The notes under the pieces were generated by a model. That model searched no databases, was not told the DNA's origin, and saw only the letters and a program-made list of their open reading frames with translations. A program made the translations under genes and the position numbers. 64,000 nucleotides of DNA from Chaenocephalus aceratus. Lineage: Eukaryota > Chordata > Actinopteri > Perciformes > Channichthyidae. The stretch lies in the NCBI GenBank assembly GCA_023974075.1, contig CM043808.1:24683578-24747577 (forward strand), written 5' to 3'. Shown one piece after another: positions 51,611 to 62,265 of the stretch; within the stretch, counting starts at the first letter, position 1; each line of letters starts with the position of its first letter.

Positions 51611-53830
51611 CAGACCAGGCGTCATGGGCGGGCCCCATGGGGCCGGGCCCGCCCATCCAGGATTTGGGCCCGCTGTTTTAATCAAGGCTGAATACAACAT
51701 TTTAATTGTTTTATTATTATGTTCAGTGGCGGCGCCAGGGTATACTTGGGTAGGCTACAGCCATACCAATAAATGGCTTAGCCCCACCATGAAAAATGAT
51801 TTTAAAGTAAGCTAAATAAAGTCCGCCAACTCGCGCGGAGTAAATTGCACAGACAGCAGTTAGTAAGATTGATTTCAGCAGTCACTTGTCTGGAAATAGA
51901 GATGGGTCTGGCTGCAGACCGCAGCAAGGAGGCGTTTCCTATAGGGGCGTTTCCTATAGGGGCGTTTCCTAACTTTTTTTTATCCAATAGCAACTTAACG
52001 GATTCCAGCTGCTTTTATAAATCCTCGCAGAAGAAGTCATTGTTCTAGTGATGGGAATTCCGGCTCTTCTTGCTGAGCCGGATCATTTGGCTCACCAAGA
52101 AGAGCCGGCTCTTTTGGCTCCCAAAGGGCTCTTCAGTTTACCACATATTATACCTTTTAATTAAATCAAATGTAGCCCTGTTTTGACTAATGATTTATAC
52201 GTGTACACATATATCACTTAAATTATTCAAGACATCCTTTGTACTAAAGTATTCAAAAGTAAAAATTACATGTTTAATATAAATTATTTGCTGTGGCCAA
52301 TTGTTTTCATTGCATTTACAGACCCGTGTAACTCTCTGATACCACCCAATTAATGCATTGACTTGCTTGTAGAATCACGCTACACAAAACAAATGGCAAC
52401 ACCTATAAAAACTATTTTAAAAAAGGGGCTACTGTATCAACCTATATAAAGTATATAAATATAGTTTTTCTCCCTGCAGGAGAGGGGAGCGTGCTTTGAG
52501 ATCAACTGCTAGGCTGCAGCGGGGAGAAGAGGGGGACAAAAAGAGATCTCCGTCCTCCGTGTTTTATTCTTATAGAAGTAAGAAGAGAAGTAATGGGTCA
52601 GAAACCCTCCTTTTTACGCAGCGGTCCAGACATAGACATCATAGCTACGGCGACATATATTCAGTTGCCAGTTACTTTTGGCATTAGGGCAGGGATATCT
52701 TTCAAGGTTTGACATAATGAATTGTGCTACTTTTAAAGCAAGCAACGATGTTTTCAAATCTGTAATCAAAAAGCTCCTCAAAAACACTATAGAAGCAGTT
52801 CCTGCCGTTGTTACGTTAGTTCAAACAGTAACAACGGACTACTTTTCTTAGCGGATGCATGTCAATTTAAATCAATACATAAAACTATTTTTTAAATCAA
52901 TCAAATCTTTTTCTAAATCCATAAAAGCATTTCAATTATTATTGGGAGTCATGTCGTTACTTTGTTGAGAATGTGGCCATGTGTAATAAGCGGGATAATG
53001 TCCACATTGCACATTGCATAATGTGCCTTCATGCCGATCTAGATCCCTCCGCAAAAACAAAACAAAAAACGGCTCGTTCGCGGGCGAGAGCCGGCTCCCG
53101 TCGTTCACTATAGGAAACGCCCCTATAGGAAACGCCCCTATAGGAAACGCCTCCTTGCTGCGGTCTGCAGCCAGACTCTATTGGGAAATACCGAAGACTA
53201 GAAACGGTTTGAAAACTTTTGTCACGTAGTGATCATCTTCTCAATAGAACATCTTTGATAATGTCTTCTGGCCAATCAGAATCAAGATAACGACGTGGTG
53301 TTGTTGCAGGAAGTCCCGACGGAGAATATTTTTGCTGTAGTACATCTCTATATACATCGATACAACATTACGTGTTGATAGAAATCAACACGTAATTAAA
53401 TAAGACCCCACGGTTTGATGATTGATGTGTGGGCTGTCATTTTGACACACAGAACAATGGGGGCTATCCACCCTTATCCACAATGTAAAGTAATTCACAG
53501 CCTCTTCCCTCTTCTCTCTGTGAGGAGCAGCAGGTTCAGCTTTCAGAACAAAGTAACAAAAAACTGAAATGGCATTCGTTTTTTTAAATATGTTGTGTAG
53601 TAATAGATTTATTTATTTTTCTTCTCAAGAGAGGACCAGAATGTGTATTTTATGTTAGTATTTCAAAAAATCTCCTGGGGGAGAATCTCCCCAGACCCCC
53701 TGCAGGGGTTGGGTTTTCAGCATGTCAGCTCTTTCACAATTCAGTTTTCCCGGGAAATGTAGGTTTCGGGGTGGGCCCGCCCTGGTACATCAAATGCCCG
53801 CCCAGAGACGTATGTCTGCCGCCGGGTCTG
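51611..53830. mobile_element. composite hAT-type element with nested parts
   Basis: 2,220 bases between perfect 8-bp duplications AGTACAAT (51603-51610 and 53831-53838). Ends are CAGACC and GGTCTG, with GGGCGGGC-type motifs just inside. It contains a second hAT-type start (51,725), a pair of inverted arms of about 65 bases (51905-51970 and 53109-53176), and an inner unit of about 1.07 kb (52046-53110) with hAT-like ends TAGTGATGGGAA and CGTCGTTCACTA. The segment 53,180-53,720 is shared in reverse with the element at 59,816. No transposase frame is intact. Confidence 0.7.
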
Positions 53831-54004
53831 AGTACAATTAGTGCAATTAGTACATTCTGAAAACACATGACCCCAGGAAAAACCCACATTTCTGAAACAT
53901 GCAAATCAAGCAAAAAGCATGAGCAAAGGAAGTGCAAGACGTTGTATCGATGAAAGTCCAGTATGAATGCTGTAAAAGTGCACAATGGTCCAGGGCAACA
54001 GCTC

Positions 54005-56466
54005 ACTCAAACAGTTTGTTTTTAAACGCTTGGGCTTTCTTGGAGAGTATGTTGCCGTCTAGCTCCATTAACATTTGCTGGAGCACTTCGAACGTGCACT
54101 TCAGTTTAGGGGGGTCGTTCAGGTTCATTGCATACATTAGTCCAAACAGCATGGTAGCAGCTAATGCAATGTTGTCCACATCAGTTAGTACCTGTTGGCC
54201 TTCCAGGACAATCTTTCCTCTGGTCTCATCTGTCCTCTGGTCTCATGGTGGAATTGTGTTCCCATAAAGTCCCACTGTAATCCCCTGAATGGACCGCAGA
54301 ATGACGTCTTCATCTTCTGCCTGCAGAGCACACAGTCACAAAGGGAACGGAGTGAGATCTAACAAATCAATACATAAATATACCCATTACTAAGTCCCTG
54401 TGTTTAACAAGTACATTTGGTCAGATTTCAGTACTTTTAAGCCTCCTTGTTATCTGATATACTCCTGTCTGACCTGATAACAAATGTTTAATTTCCTGTA
54501 TCCATTTTAAATTACAAGCCCTCAAGCTTTTCAGTGTAGTCTGGCTATTAAACAAAAAACAGGGATGTTCACATACTTTAGGCTATATACTATGTGGTGT
54601 TTCAATAAATACATATTTGAACGCCCAACAAAAAAATCAAAAAGTCAAATATTACTTCTACTGACCACAAACTCTCTCATTGAGGTACACACACAGCCAC
54701 TTGAGAAGACAATCCCAGCCTAAATCGACATCATCAACCTAAGTGAAGGGGAATAAGAAAATAAATAATCTATTTTGCTCAATGAAATGTGTACACTATT
54801 GACTCGATGTATAATTTCCTAAAAATGAATTCTTACTTGAGTCATGTTTGACATAATACAGTTCAGACGCTGGCCTATCTGTCCTCCTCTCTTCTCAAAA
54901 ACCTTCAGAAGTTTGTCAGATTGCACATCCAGCTGAGAGAGAACTCTTGATTGGAGGGGCAGGGTTGTTATGCGCTTAAACTCCGCATTTATCAAAGAAA
55001 ACAAAATATCACAGTCATAAAAATCATGAAATCATTTCATTTTCTAATGATGTTATGATTGTAGTTGTGTGCTTGCCTCAAAACGATGCAGAGAAACTAG
55101 TCCATGGATTTGTTACTTCAAGGCTAGCTTATTGTAACTCTTTATTATCAGGGTGTACCAAAAACTCAGTTAAGTTGCTTCAGCTGATTCAAAATGTATT
55201 GACCAGAGCACGGACAAGGGACCACATTACTCCTGTTTTGGTATTATAGTGAGAATCACTTTTTATAATTAAGTACGAACAACCAGGTTAGACTACATTA
55301 CATTTCATTTAGTTTATGTTTTTTTCCAAAGCGACTTAAAATAAGTATTACTGTAATATAAGACTACATATAAGAAACACCCTTATAGCCATTTCAACAA
55401 ACAAAACATTATCACTTTTGTGAAGGAGGCTTTATCGCAGAATGTTTGGCTTTTGCCTCTCACTTTCTGAATAACTTTGGCCTAATAAATCAGAAAATGT
55501 GTATATCCTTGCAATGTTTACAGTATGTAAATGTTATGAATAAATATTCAGAAATTGTCAGACTAATACCAGTTTTCAATTAGTTAAAGATCAAGTTTAA
55601 GTTAGTCAAGTAAATCACAGAAAACATTTGAATACTCACCATTTACTACAGAGCATTTGGAACAATGTTCAAAGCAAGGCTGAGGTCAATCTTCTCCACA
55701 CCAATTACCTATCACAGAAAAACATATTTGAAATTATTTCATTATTCACACACAAATAAAACTAAAATGTTCTGCTCCTTAAAGGCGACATTTACCATTT
55801 AATTATGTACCTTTAGTTTAATATGAACCGACTTCGGCCGAGATGGGCGCCTCCAGTGTAAAAAGCTACAATAACCTACACTAATGCAATGAGTAGCCTA
55901 CAACTTTGTACGGAGCCATATACATCAGCGTTGCGAGCTCATTCCCATTGGTTTCAATGGAGACGTGCACCGCTCGTCATGTGACGAGGAACAACCAATC
56001 ACAACCGAGAAACATCTCAATCATTTAAAACAAGACGTAGCCTATAGACATGCAAACATGCCGCAAGCTCATCCATCAGATATGACTCCCCCCTCCCCAC
56101 TGAGCTGGGTTTAATGTGCATAACTTTGGGCAAGGTTCATAGTTTTAAATATTGTAAATCAAGCAACTGTCGGACTTACGCTCTACAAATACAAACAGTA
56201 TAAAAAGATACGCTAAACACAAGTCAATCAATATAAACTCACCTTATGATTTTCATGGCTTTATCCTAGCTAACACCAGTGAATGACAATGTTTACAAAT
56301 TGACAGCTGTATTTACGTTGCTCGTTGTAACGGCAAATGTGAACTCTGCTTTTTGCAAACAATGTGTCTTGTGATAACCTGTAAGTTAACTATGACGAAC
56401 ATTTGATGACATTAAATAACTTTAAATAACTTTTACCTTGTAGAGATGTTCTCGGGACAGAACCAT
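54005..56466 (-). pseudogene. decayed multi-exon gene of an uncharacterised fish family
   Basis: Minus-strand pieces with splice-like borders: 56437-56466 (MVLSREHLYK, donor GTAAAA), 55640-55708 (VIGVEKIDLSLALNIVPNAL, then two stops), 54837-about 55004 (INAEFKRITTLPLQSRVLSQ, donor GTAAGA after CAA), about 54665-54738 (VDDVDLGWDCLLKWLCVYLN, acceptor TTAG), and 54005-54325 (AEDEDVILRSIQGITVGLYG, stop, then VLTDVDNIALAATMLFGLMY and TFEVLQQMLMELDG). Similar sentences recur in predicted fish proteins of unknown function, some annotated as SAM-domain-like (recalled). In-frame stops at two places and a tandem 17-bp duplication near the internal stop in the last piece show decay. A LINE fragment lies in one putative intron. 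Confidence 0.5.
55045..55249 (+). mobile_element. LINE ORF2 fragment
   Basis: The open frame reads DAEKLVHGFVTSRLAYCNSL, LSGCTKNSVKLLQLIQNVLT and RARTRDHITPVL, the well-known segment after the reverse transcriptase in L2/CR1-like fish elements. It is truncated on both sides. Confidence 0.75.
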
Positions 56467-58216
56467 CTTACTCCTCCGATGCGGGAAGAAAAAATGGTAG
56501 AACCCCTCCTTTGTTCAAAAAAGAAAAAGCTTCACATTTTTAAAAATAAATATATTTTGCAATTTTTTTCTGCTTTACATCTTGTCCATTAAAGTGCCAT
56601 ATTGTTCAGGTTAAATTACGAAACTATTAAAGTACGGGTTTGAGTCCGACCATATTAATTTGTGAATAAAATGTTTGTAAATAATAATTCGAAACTGAGT
56701 AATCGGCTGCGGACTGCGGAGCAAGCTGCTGACGTATGTGCTATGGGCGAAGTTACAGAGACAAACATAACTTTTTTCTTATTTCTTAACATGATTGAGA
56801 TTTATAGAACGTACACCCCTCAAGATTAACATAGTTCTACATGATTGATTCATGTTTCGACGAGAAACATGAATAAATTATGTTTCATATATTAAATGCA
56901 TATTTGCAAATTGAACAACCCCACTTTCCCCTTTTTTTCAGTGTGCCGGACCTCCATCATGATCTGTCTTTCAAGCGGCACAACTTAAACTGTTGCTCAT
57001 TCAAAAACATCAGTAAAGAGCTAATACTGAATGAGTGTCCTCCAAACAATCTGACGTCCTGTCCCAGTGATTGATGCAATGAGCAGGCACTCTGTCAGTG
57101 AGGCAGCAGTAAGATGTATCACTCCTCTTCATTTGATTCAAATGTGTGGGTTGTTGTAGTAATCACACTTTAAATGTTACTTTCAGGTACCAATTTAGGC
57201 AAAAAAGCTATTGTTTAATCCTTCACAAAACAACATAAAGACATTCCCTCATTACGATAAAAAGTAATTACAAGATAAATACTTTTACTACTACTACCCA
57301 TTTTCTAAAAACGTTCTTTTAAAATATATATGGTTAAAATATGTATTAAAAGTAATGGACAAATTGTTAAAATAATACGCTTAAAGTCAATGAAAAGTCA
57401 AACAAATGGTTAGCTGAAAGTAAAGGATATATATTTAAAATGTCGACTTTACTCCAAAAGGTAAAAGTAGGCCTAAGAATGCATACTTCAACAAATTGTC
57501 AACAAATAAAATAATATTTGAACAATATCCACTTCTATAAAATTAATCAAACATAATGACTGGTGTTGCTTTAGTTGAGTTAATGTGGACTGTAGAGGAA
57601 TATCAGATACAGATTAGGAAACACTGTGATACAGTTTGGCTTAAATGAGGGGAAGGAGTCCATTGTTAGGGAGGCTGTGTAAATATGTTTATGTGACGTA
57701 CATTCAAGCTGAAAGATGATCCCACATATCTCCATACATCCACCACCCAAACCATCACGGCTACCTGCTGATAATATCCTCATATTTCCATCTTTTTATA
57801 GGTCCCATATTTGGTGGGAAAACTGGATGCACAAAGCATGTTTTTACATTCAAGACATTTCATAAAATGTCACAAAAAGAGACTGGGCACAGGAACACAG
57901 TCTTGATAGAAATCATACATTTACAGAATCTAACCACTGACATTTGACACACGACATCTGAATTAAATGTGTCAAACTTTAATTATATCTCCCCTACCGT
58001 GCCAACTAATGTAGTTTCTAAAGATTGTTCTTTTGGTGCAGAACGTTTCATGTCACTTAGAGTAATGGTGTAGGAGTTGAGACCTTTCAAACTGTGAAAC
58101 TCTAACCTTTAAGTATAGTGCCCATCAAGCCAATTTAGAGATCATTTTTAAACATGGGGCACAGTGTGAATGCAAATCATCCTTTCAAGTTTCATCCAAC
58201 GAAGAGCAGTAATGCA
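56467..58216. other. intergenic sequence without recognised genes
   Basis: A+T-rich; it begins where the putative first exon of the minus-strand relic ends. No further coding exon, RNA gene or element end was recognised. Confidence 0.4.
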
Positions 58217-58897
58217 TTAAAGGGGACCTATCATGCAAAATGCACTTTTTGATGTCTTTTATACATGAAGATGTGTCCCCGGTGTGTCAGGGAACTCACG
58301 CAGCGTCAGAAAATAAAACCCTCTCTCTTTTCCTCCGTACCCAAATCTCTAAAAACGGGGCTACAACGGAGCTGATCCAGATTTGCGTCCGATATGACGT
58401 AATATCGGAAATGTAGGCTGGCTTTACACCCACGGCCCTATCAGAAACGTTGCTATCAGAAACAATGCCCGACTGTTTTGGACATACTATGGTCGGTGCA
58501 TGTTTACATTAGCATCGCTAACACTCAGAGCTAACCTGTACTGGAGAGCATGTGTGTGAAGAAGCAGGAAATGAAAAGGAACTCACCTTGTGGTATAACC
58601 GGCAAGAGAGAAAGCCTTTGAGCTCCATACTGTTTCAGAAATAATCCTTGATAATCCATGATATGGCGTTTCATCACCGTAGTATCTCCCGCATGAGCTC
58701 AGCCCCCTCCTTTTTTTTTTTTAAAGCTTTATACATAAAAGCAGCACTGTTGAAACAGGAAGTGAGATAGAGGGGTATGGCTAGAATGGGTGATCTGTTT
58801 GGTATTTTGAGCAAAACATGTTTTTTTATATATTTTTATATATCTGAGACAGGATGCTATTGCCTAAAAATAGCATGATACAGTAGGTGACCTTTAA
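58217..58897. mobile_element. TTAA-ended miniature element, family A copy 2
   Basis: 681 bases starting TTAAAGGGGACCTATCATGC and ending in a GCATGATA...ACCTTTAA right terminus with a few inserted bases. Extensive internal similarity to the copy at 25,302 in the same orientation. No coding capacity. Confidence 0.75.
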
Positions 58898-59815
58898 GAC
58901 ACATGTTACACACTGACACTGCCTATTGATACTCTCACACCTTCTATTTGAGATGATAAGCTGCTGATAATGTTTATTTTCATGATTCATGAATGATATT
59001 TTTTATTTATATTCTCATCTTTTCCACCCAGACGTTCAGGTTGGCTCGCCTGCACTCTGAAAAAAAGTTTAATAATTTAACCATTGGGATATTTTTTTCT
59101 CTAACCTCTAGCCTGTTGCTTCTTCCCCTCGCCCATATCTTGGGGATCCAGTTATTCCACTAGACCTCCGGGGATGATTAGAGTTGTGACGGCTGCTAAA
59201 AAATGTAATGTTCATATCCTGGAGTCATGAGAGCTTCTGACACAGACACTGCTTTTATCATGCCTGCACAGCAGATGGGTTTTAGATCTGATATAACCTC
59301 ATACTAATGCAGTGTCGGTTACAGAAAATACATTTACGATCACCTGCTGAAACAGAAACAAACTGTCCAGATGATACTTTATTATTCTTTACCCGTATCT
59401 TGTTTACCATTAATGTATCTTTATGGCTCTACAGTATAAGTCTCTATATCAACAGGTTTTTCTTCAGTTTTGTTGTCACGCCAGTACACCCTCCTTATAA
59501 ACATACCAAGAGTATTTCTCTTTTCTCCTGGTGGAGCTAAGAATCTTTATTATAAAAAAACATCCATTTTGATACACAATATAGTATATATCTGTACAAA
59601 GGAATAGGCTACAGTGCAGTCTACAGTATGAGTGTGAGGATTGGGGATGGGGTTTTTATATAAGGAGCCTACATGGGGGAATTGGTGTCTACTGGCAGTT
59701 CAAACAAAATTCCTCAACCCTCACTGCACAAAGGCACAGCTCATAAAGTCAATATCTCACAAATATGTCCCTTTAATAGGCGCAATTGCTCAAATGCATT
59801 AACGATACTTTAGAG

Positions 59816-60588
59816 CAGTGGTTCTCAACTGGTCAGGCCTCGGGACCCACTTTTTACTTTGTCAATAAATCGCGACCGAACATTTCGAACCACAAACTAT
59901 TCAACAAAAAATGGTGCTGTAATATACGCTTTTCAGCAAACATTATGAATGAAAGTGAAGTACAGTGCATATATCCCTTATATCCCTTCACAGAACTAAA
60001 GTATGCTTTAAAAAAAGGTTTAATGAGATGATGAAATCAAAGCTGAACTGTGTAACATAAAAAGGCACACATGCTAAAAACCAAACCCCAGAAGGGGGGT
60101 CTGGGGGGGATTCTCCCCCAGGAGATTTTTAGAAATACTTACATATAAACTACGCATTCTGGTACACACTGAGAAGAAAATAAATAAATCTATTACTACC
60201 CGACATATTAATAATATTTTATGCCATTGTTTGTTTTTCACTTAGTTCTGACAGCTTGCTGCTCCTCACAAAGAGAGGAGCAAAGAGGAGATAGTCTGTG
60301 TGAATTACTTTAAATTGTGGGTAAGGGTCGACATCAGCAAAGATGTTTTATTGAGAAGATGATCACTACAACAGAAGTTTTCAAAACCGTTTATGGTCTC
60401 CGGTACTTCCAGTCCAACGCCTGCATGTACAGCGTTAGAAAACCGGGCCTTCAAAATAAAAGTTTGACTTTTTCCCCAAAAAATAAAAAAAAGAAGTTTC
60501 AACTTTCTTTTTTCAATTTTTTTTTCTTCACTCACACATCCGCGACCCACTCGAAACGTGTCCGCGACCCACCAGTTGAGAACCACTG
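59816..60588. mobile_element. hAT-type non-autonomous element
   Basis: 773 bases with ends CAGTGGTTCTCAACTGGT and ACCAGTTGAGAACCACTG (18 bases, perfect inverse), between perfect 8-bp duplications CTTTAGAG (59808-59815 and 60589-60596). The terminus is close to that of the element at 5,097, but the interior differs. It lies 177 bases beyond the kcnf1 stop, so it may form part of the kcnf1 3' UTR. Confidence 0.9.
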
Positions 60589-60765
60589 CTTTAGAGAGCA
60601 CACTGCAGCCCTATAATTTAACGAGGCTATTTACAATCCAGTCATCGTGGTACCATTAACCCTGAAATGTGCGGGTTAAGTTTGAATAGGTCAAATATTA
60701 ATGATTCATTCGATGTTTTGTTGTTGTTGTTGTTTTGCTGAGTGTTTTCTTGGAGTCTTTAGTGT

Positions 60766-62265
60766 TTATGAGATGAAATACTCAGAGGCCTCGGCTGTGC
60801 TTTCAAAGCTTGTGTCCATGCTGGGGGTCTGGAACCCCGCCCCTCCTCTGGGATCCTTCAGTAAGGGGATGTATGTGTCGCTGTGACAGGAGCGCATGGC
60901 GTGGTCCCACACTCCGGCTCCGCAGACATGTGTATGGGCAGCGGGAGCCGCCTCCAGCTCACCCTCGCCCGAGCGCAGAGCCATTAGTTCAATCTCATGC
61001 TTGGCAGCGGTCTCCAGCACCTGTTGTTTGTTGTAGAACAAAACGAAATTGTTGATGATGGGGTGTATAGGCAGCGCTATGGCTATCACTCCGCACAGAA
61101 AGCTGAGGGCAGCATTGCACCGACCTAAAGTAGTCTTGGGGTAGACGTCTCCATATCCCACCGTGGTCATAGTGATCACAGCCCACCAGAAGGACTGTGG
61201 GATGCTGGTGAACAAGGTCTCCGGGTGGCTCTGCTCCATTGTGTAGCCCAGTGCGGAGAAAAGGAAGACCCCCACGCCCATGTACATGAGGAGAAGCCCG
61301 AGCTCTTTGAAGCTGCTCTTCAGAGCAGATGTGAGGGTCTGGAGTCCGGAGGAATGTCGTGCTAGCTTGAAAATGCGCGCAATGCGCATTATGCGTAAAG
61401 CCTGCACCGCCTGCTGCACGTTGGCCAGCTCCATCACTCCTGTGCCGAAAGAGGTCAGAATGAGAACCACGAAGAAAGGCATGATTGCCATGAAGTCTAT
61501 GATGTTCATGAAAGCCAGGACAAATTTCATTTTGTTTGGTGCGGAGATCAGGCGCAAGATGTACTCGATAGTGAACCAGCCGATGCACAACGTCTCGATG
61601 ACCTCCAGAGTTGGGTTCTCCGTGAGGTTACCCTCGGAGTCCTCCACCTGCAGGTCGGGGATGGTCCCTACACACATCACCACGGAGGAGACGAGGACGA
61701 AGATGAAAGAAACTATGGTGATTATGTGCGCAGGCAGCGAGGACTCCGGCTTCTCCATCAGCCTCCAGAGGCACATCTGGAAGCGCTGCCAGCCAGCTGC
61801 AGACGGATCTCCCTCTCTGTCCACCAGGATAGTCCTCACTTTCTCTGCGATCTCTGCAAGTTCATCCTCTACCTCATTCAGGTGGCATTTACAACAGTCG
61901 TCCAGAAAATCAGGGTCGATCTTCCAAAACTCCATCTCCTTCATAAAACAAATTGGACAAATGCCTCGTTTTATGTGAATCTCTCCATAATAATACAGTT
62001 CAATTATACACTTAAAAGCTTTGGGGTCTCTGTCAAAATAAAATTCCCTTGTGTCCGGGTCGTAGTCGTCACATAGTGAGGATATTTCTTCAGGGGACTT
62101 AAGTGAACAGTCCACCAGTTCTGCCAGCCGCGTGTCCGGGTAGCGATTCAACACGTCCCCAAACAACACCTGTTTCACACCGCCGATGTTGACAACAATC
62201 TCATTCTCTTCACTGGCTTCCGATCCGTTGCAGTCTGCATACCGCGTCCTCTGGATACCCCACAT
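60766..62265 (-). CDS. kcnf1: Voltage-gated K+ channel modifier subunit Kv5.1
   Basis: 499 residues in one exon. T1 tetramerisation domain about 22-130, starting EIVVNIGGVKQVLFGDVLNR, with CPIC and DDCCKCH metal-site residues. S1 about 181-201, S2 221-240, S3 250-271, S4 290-308 (RIMRIARIFKLARHSSG), S5 321-342, filter TVGYGD 368-373, S6 385-410. The S6 hinge is PIHP, not the PVP of conducting Kv1-Kv4, as is typical of the silent Kv5/KvS group. Such subunits stay in the ER alone and modify Kv2 channels as heteromers (family knowledge). The C-terminus keeps the conserved SHSDTYIPLL. The start is ATG at 62263-62265, with A at -3; the frame stays open upstream only through a GTG. A single coding exon and nearness to rock2 both fit human KCNF1. 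Confidence 0.96.
   Translation of the reverse strand: MWGIQRTRYADCNGSEASEENEIVVNIGGVKQVLFGDVLNRYPDTRLAELVDCSLKSPEEISSLCDDYDPDTREFYFDRDPKAFKCIIELYYYGEIHIKRGICPICFMKEMEFWKIDPDFLDDCCKCHLNEVEDELAEIAEKVRTILVDREGDPSAAGWQRFQMCLWRLMEKPESSLPAHIITIVSFIFVLVSSVVMCVGTIPDLQVEDSEGNLTENPTLEVIETLCIGWFTIEYILRLISAPNKMKFVLAFMNIIDFMAIMPFFVVLILTSFGTGVMELANVQQAVQALRIMRIARIFKLARHSSGLQTLTSALKSSFKELGLLLMYMGVGVFLFSALGYTMEQSHPETLFTSIPQSFWWAVITMTTVGYGDVYPKTTLGRCNAALSFLCGVIAIALPIHPIINNFVLFYNKQQVLETAAKHEIELMALRSGEGELEAAPAAHTHVCGAGVWDHAMRSCHSDTYIPLLKDPRGGAGFQTPSMDTSFESTAEASEYFIS

Noticed and set aside
61280..61978. 232-codon plus-strand frame
   Set aside because: Antisense shadow of kcnf1; the minus-strand reading matches a K+ channel throughout.
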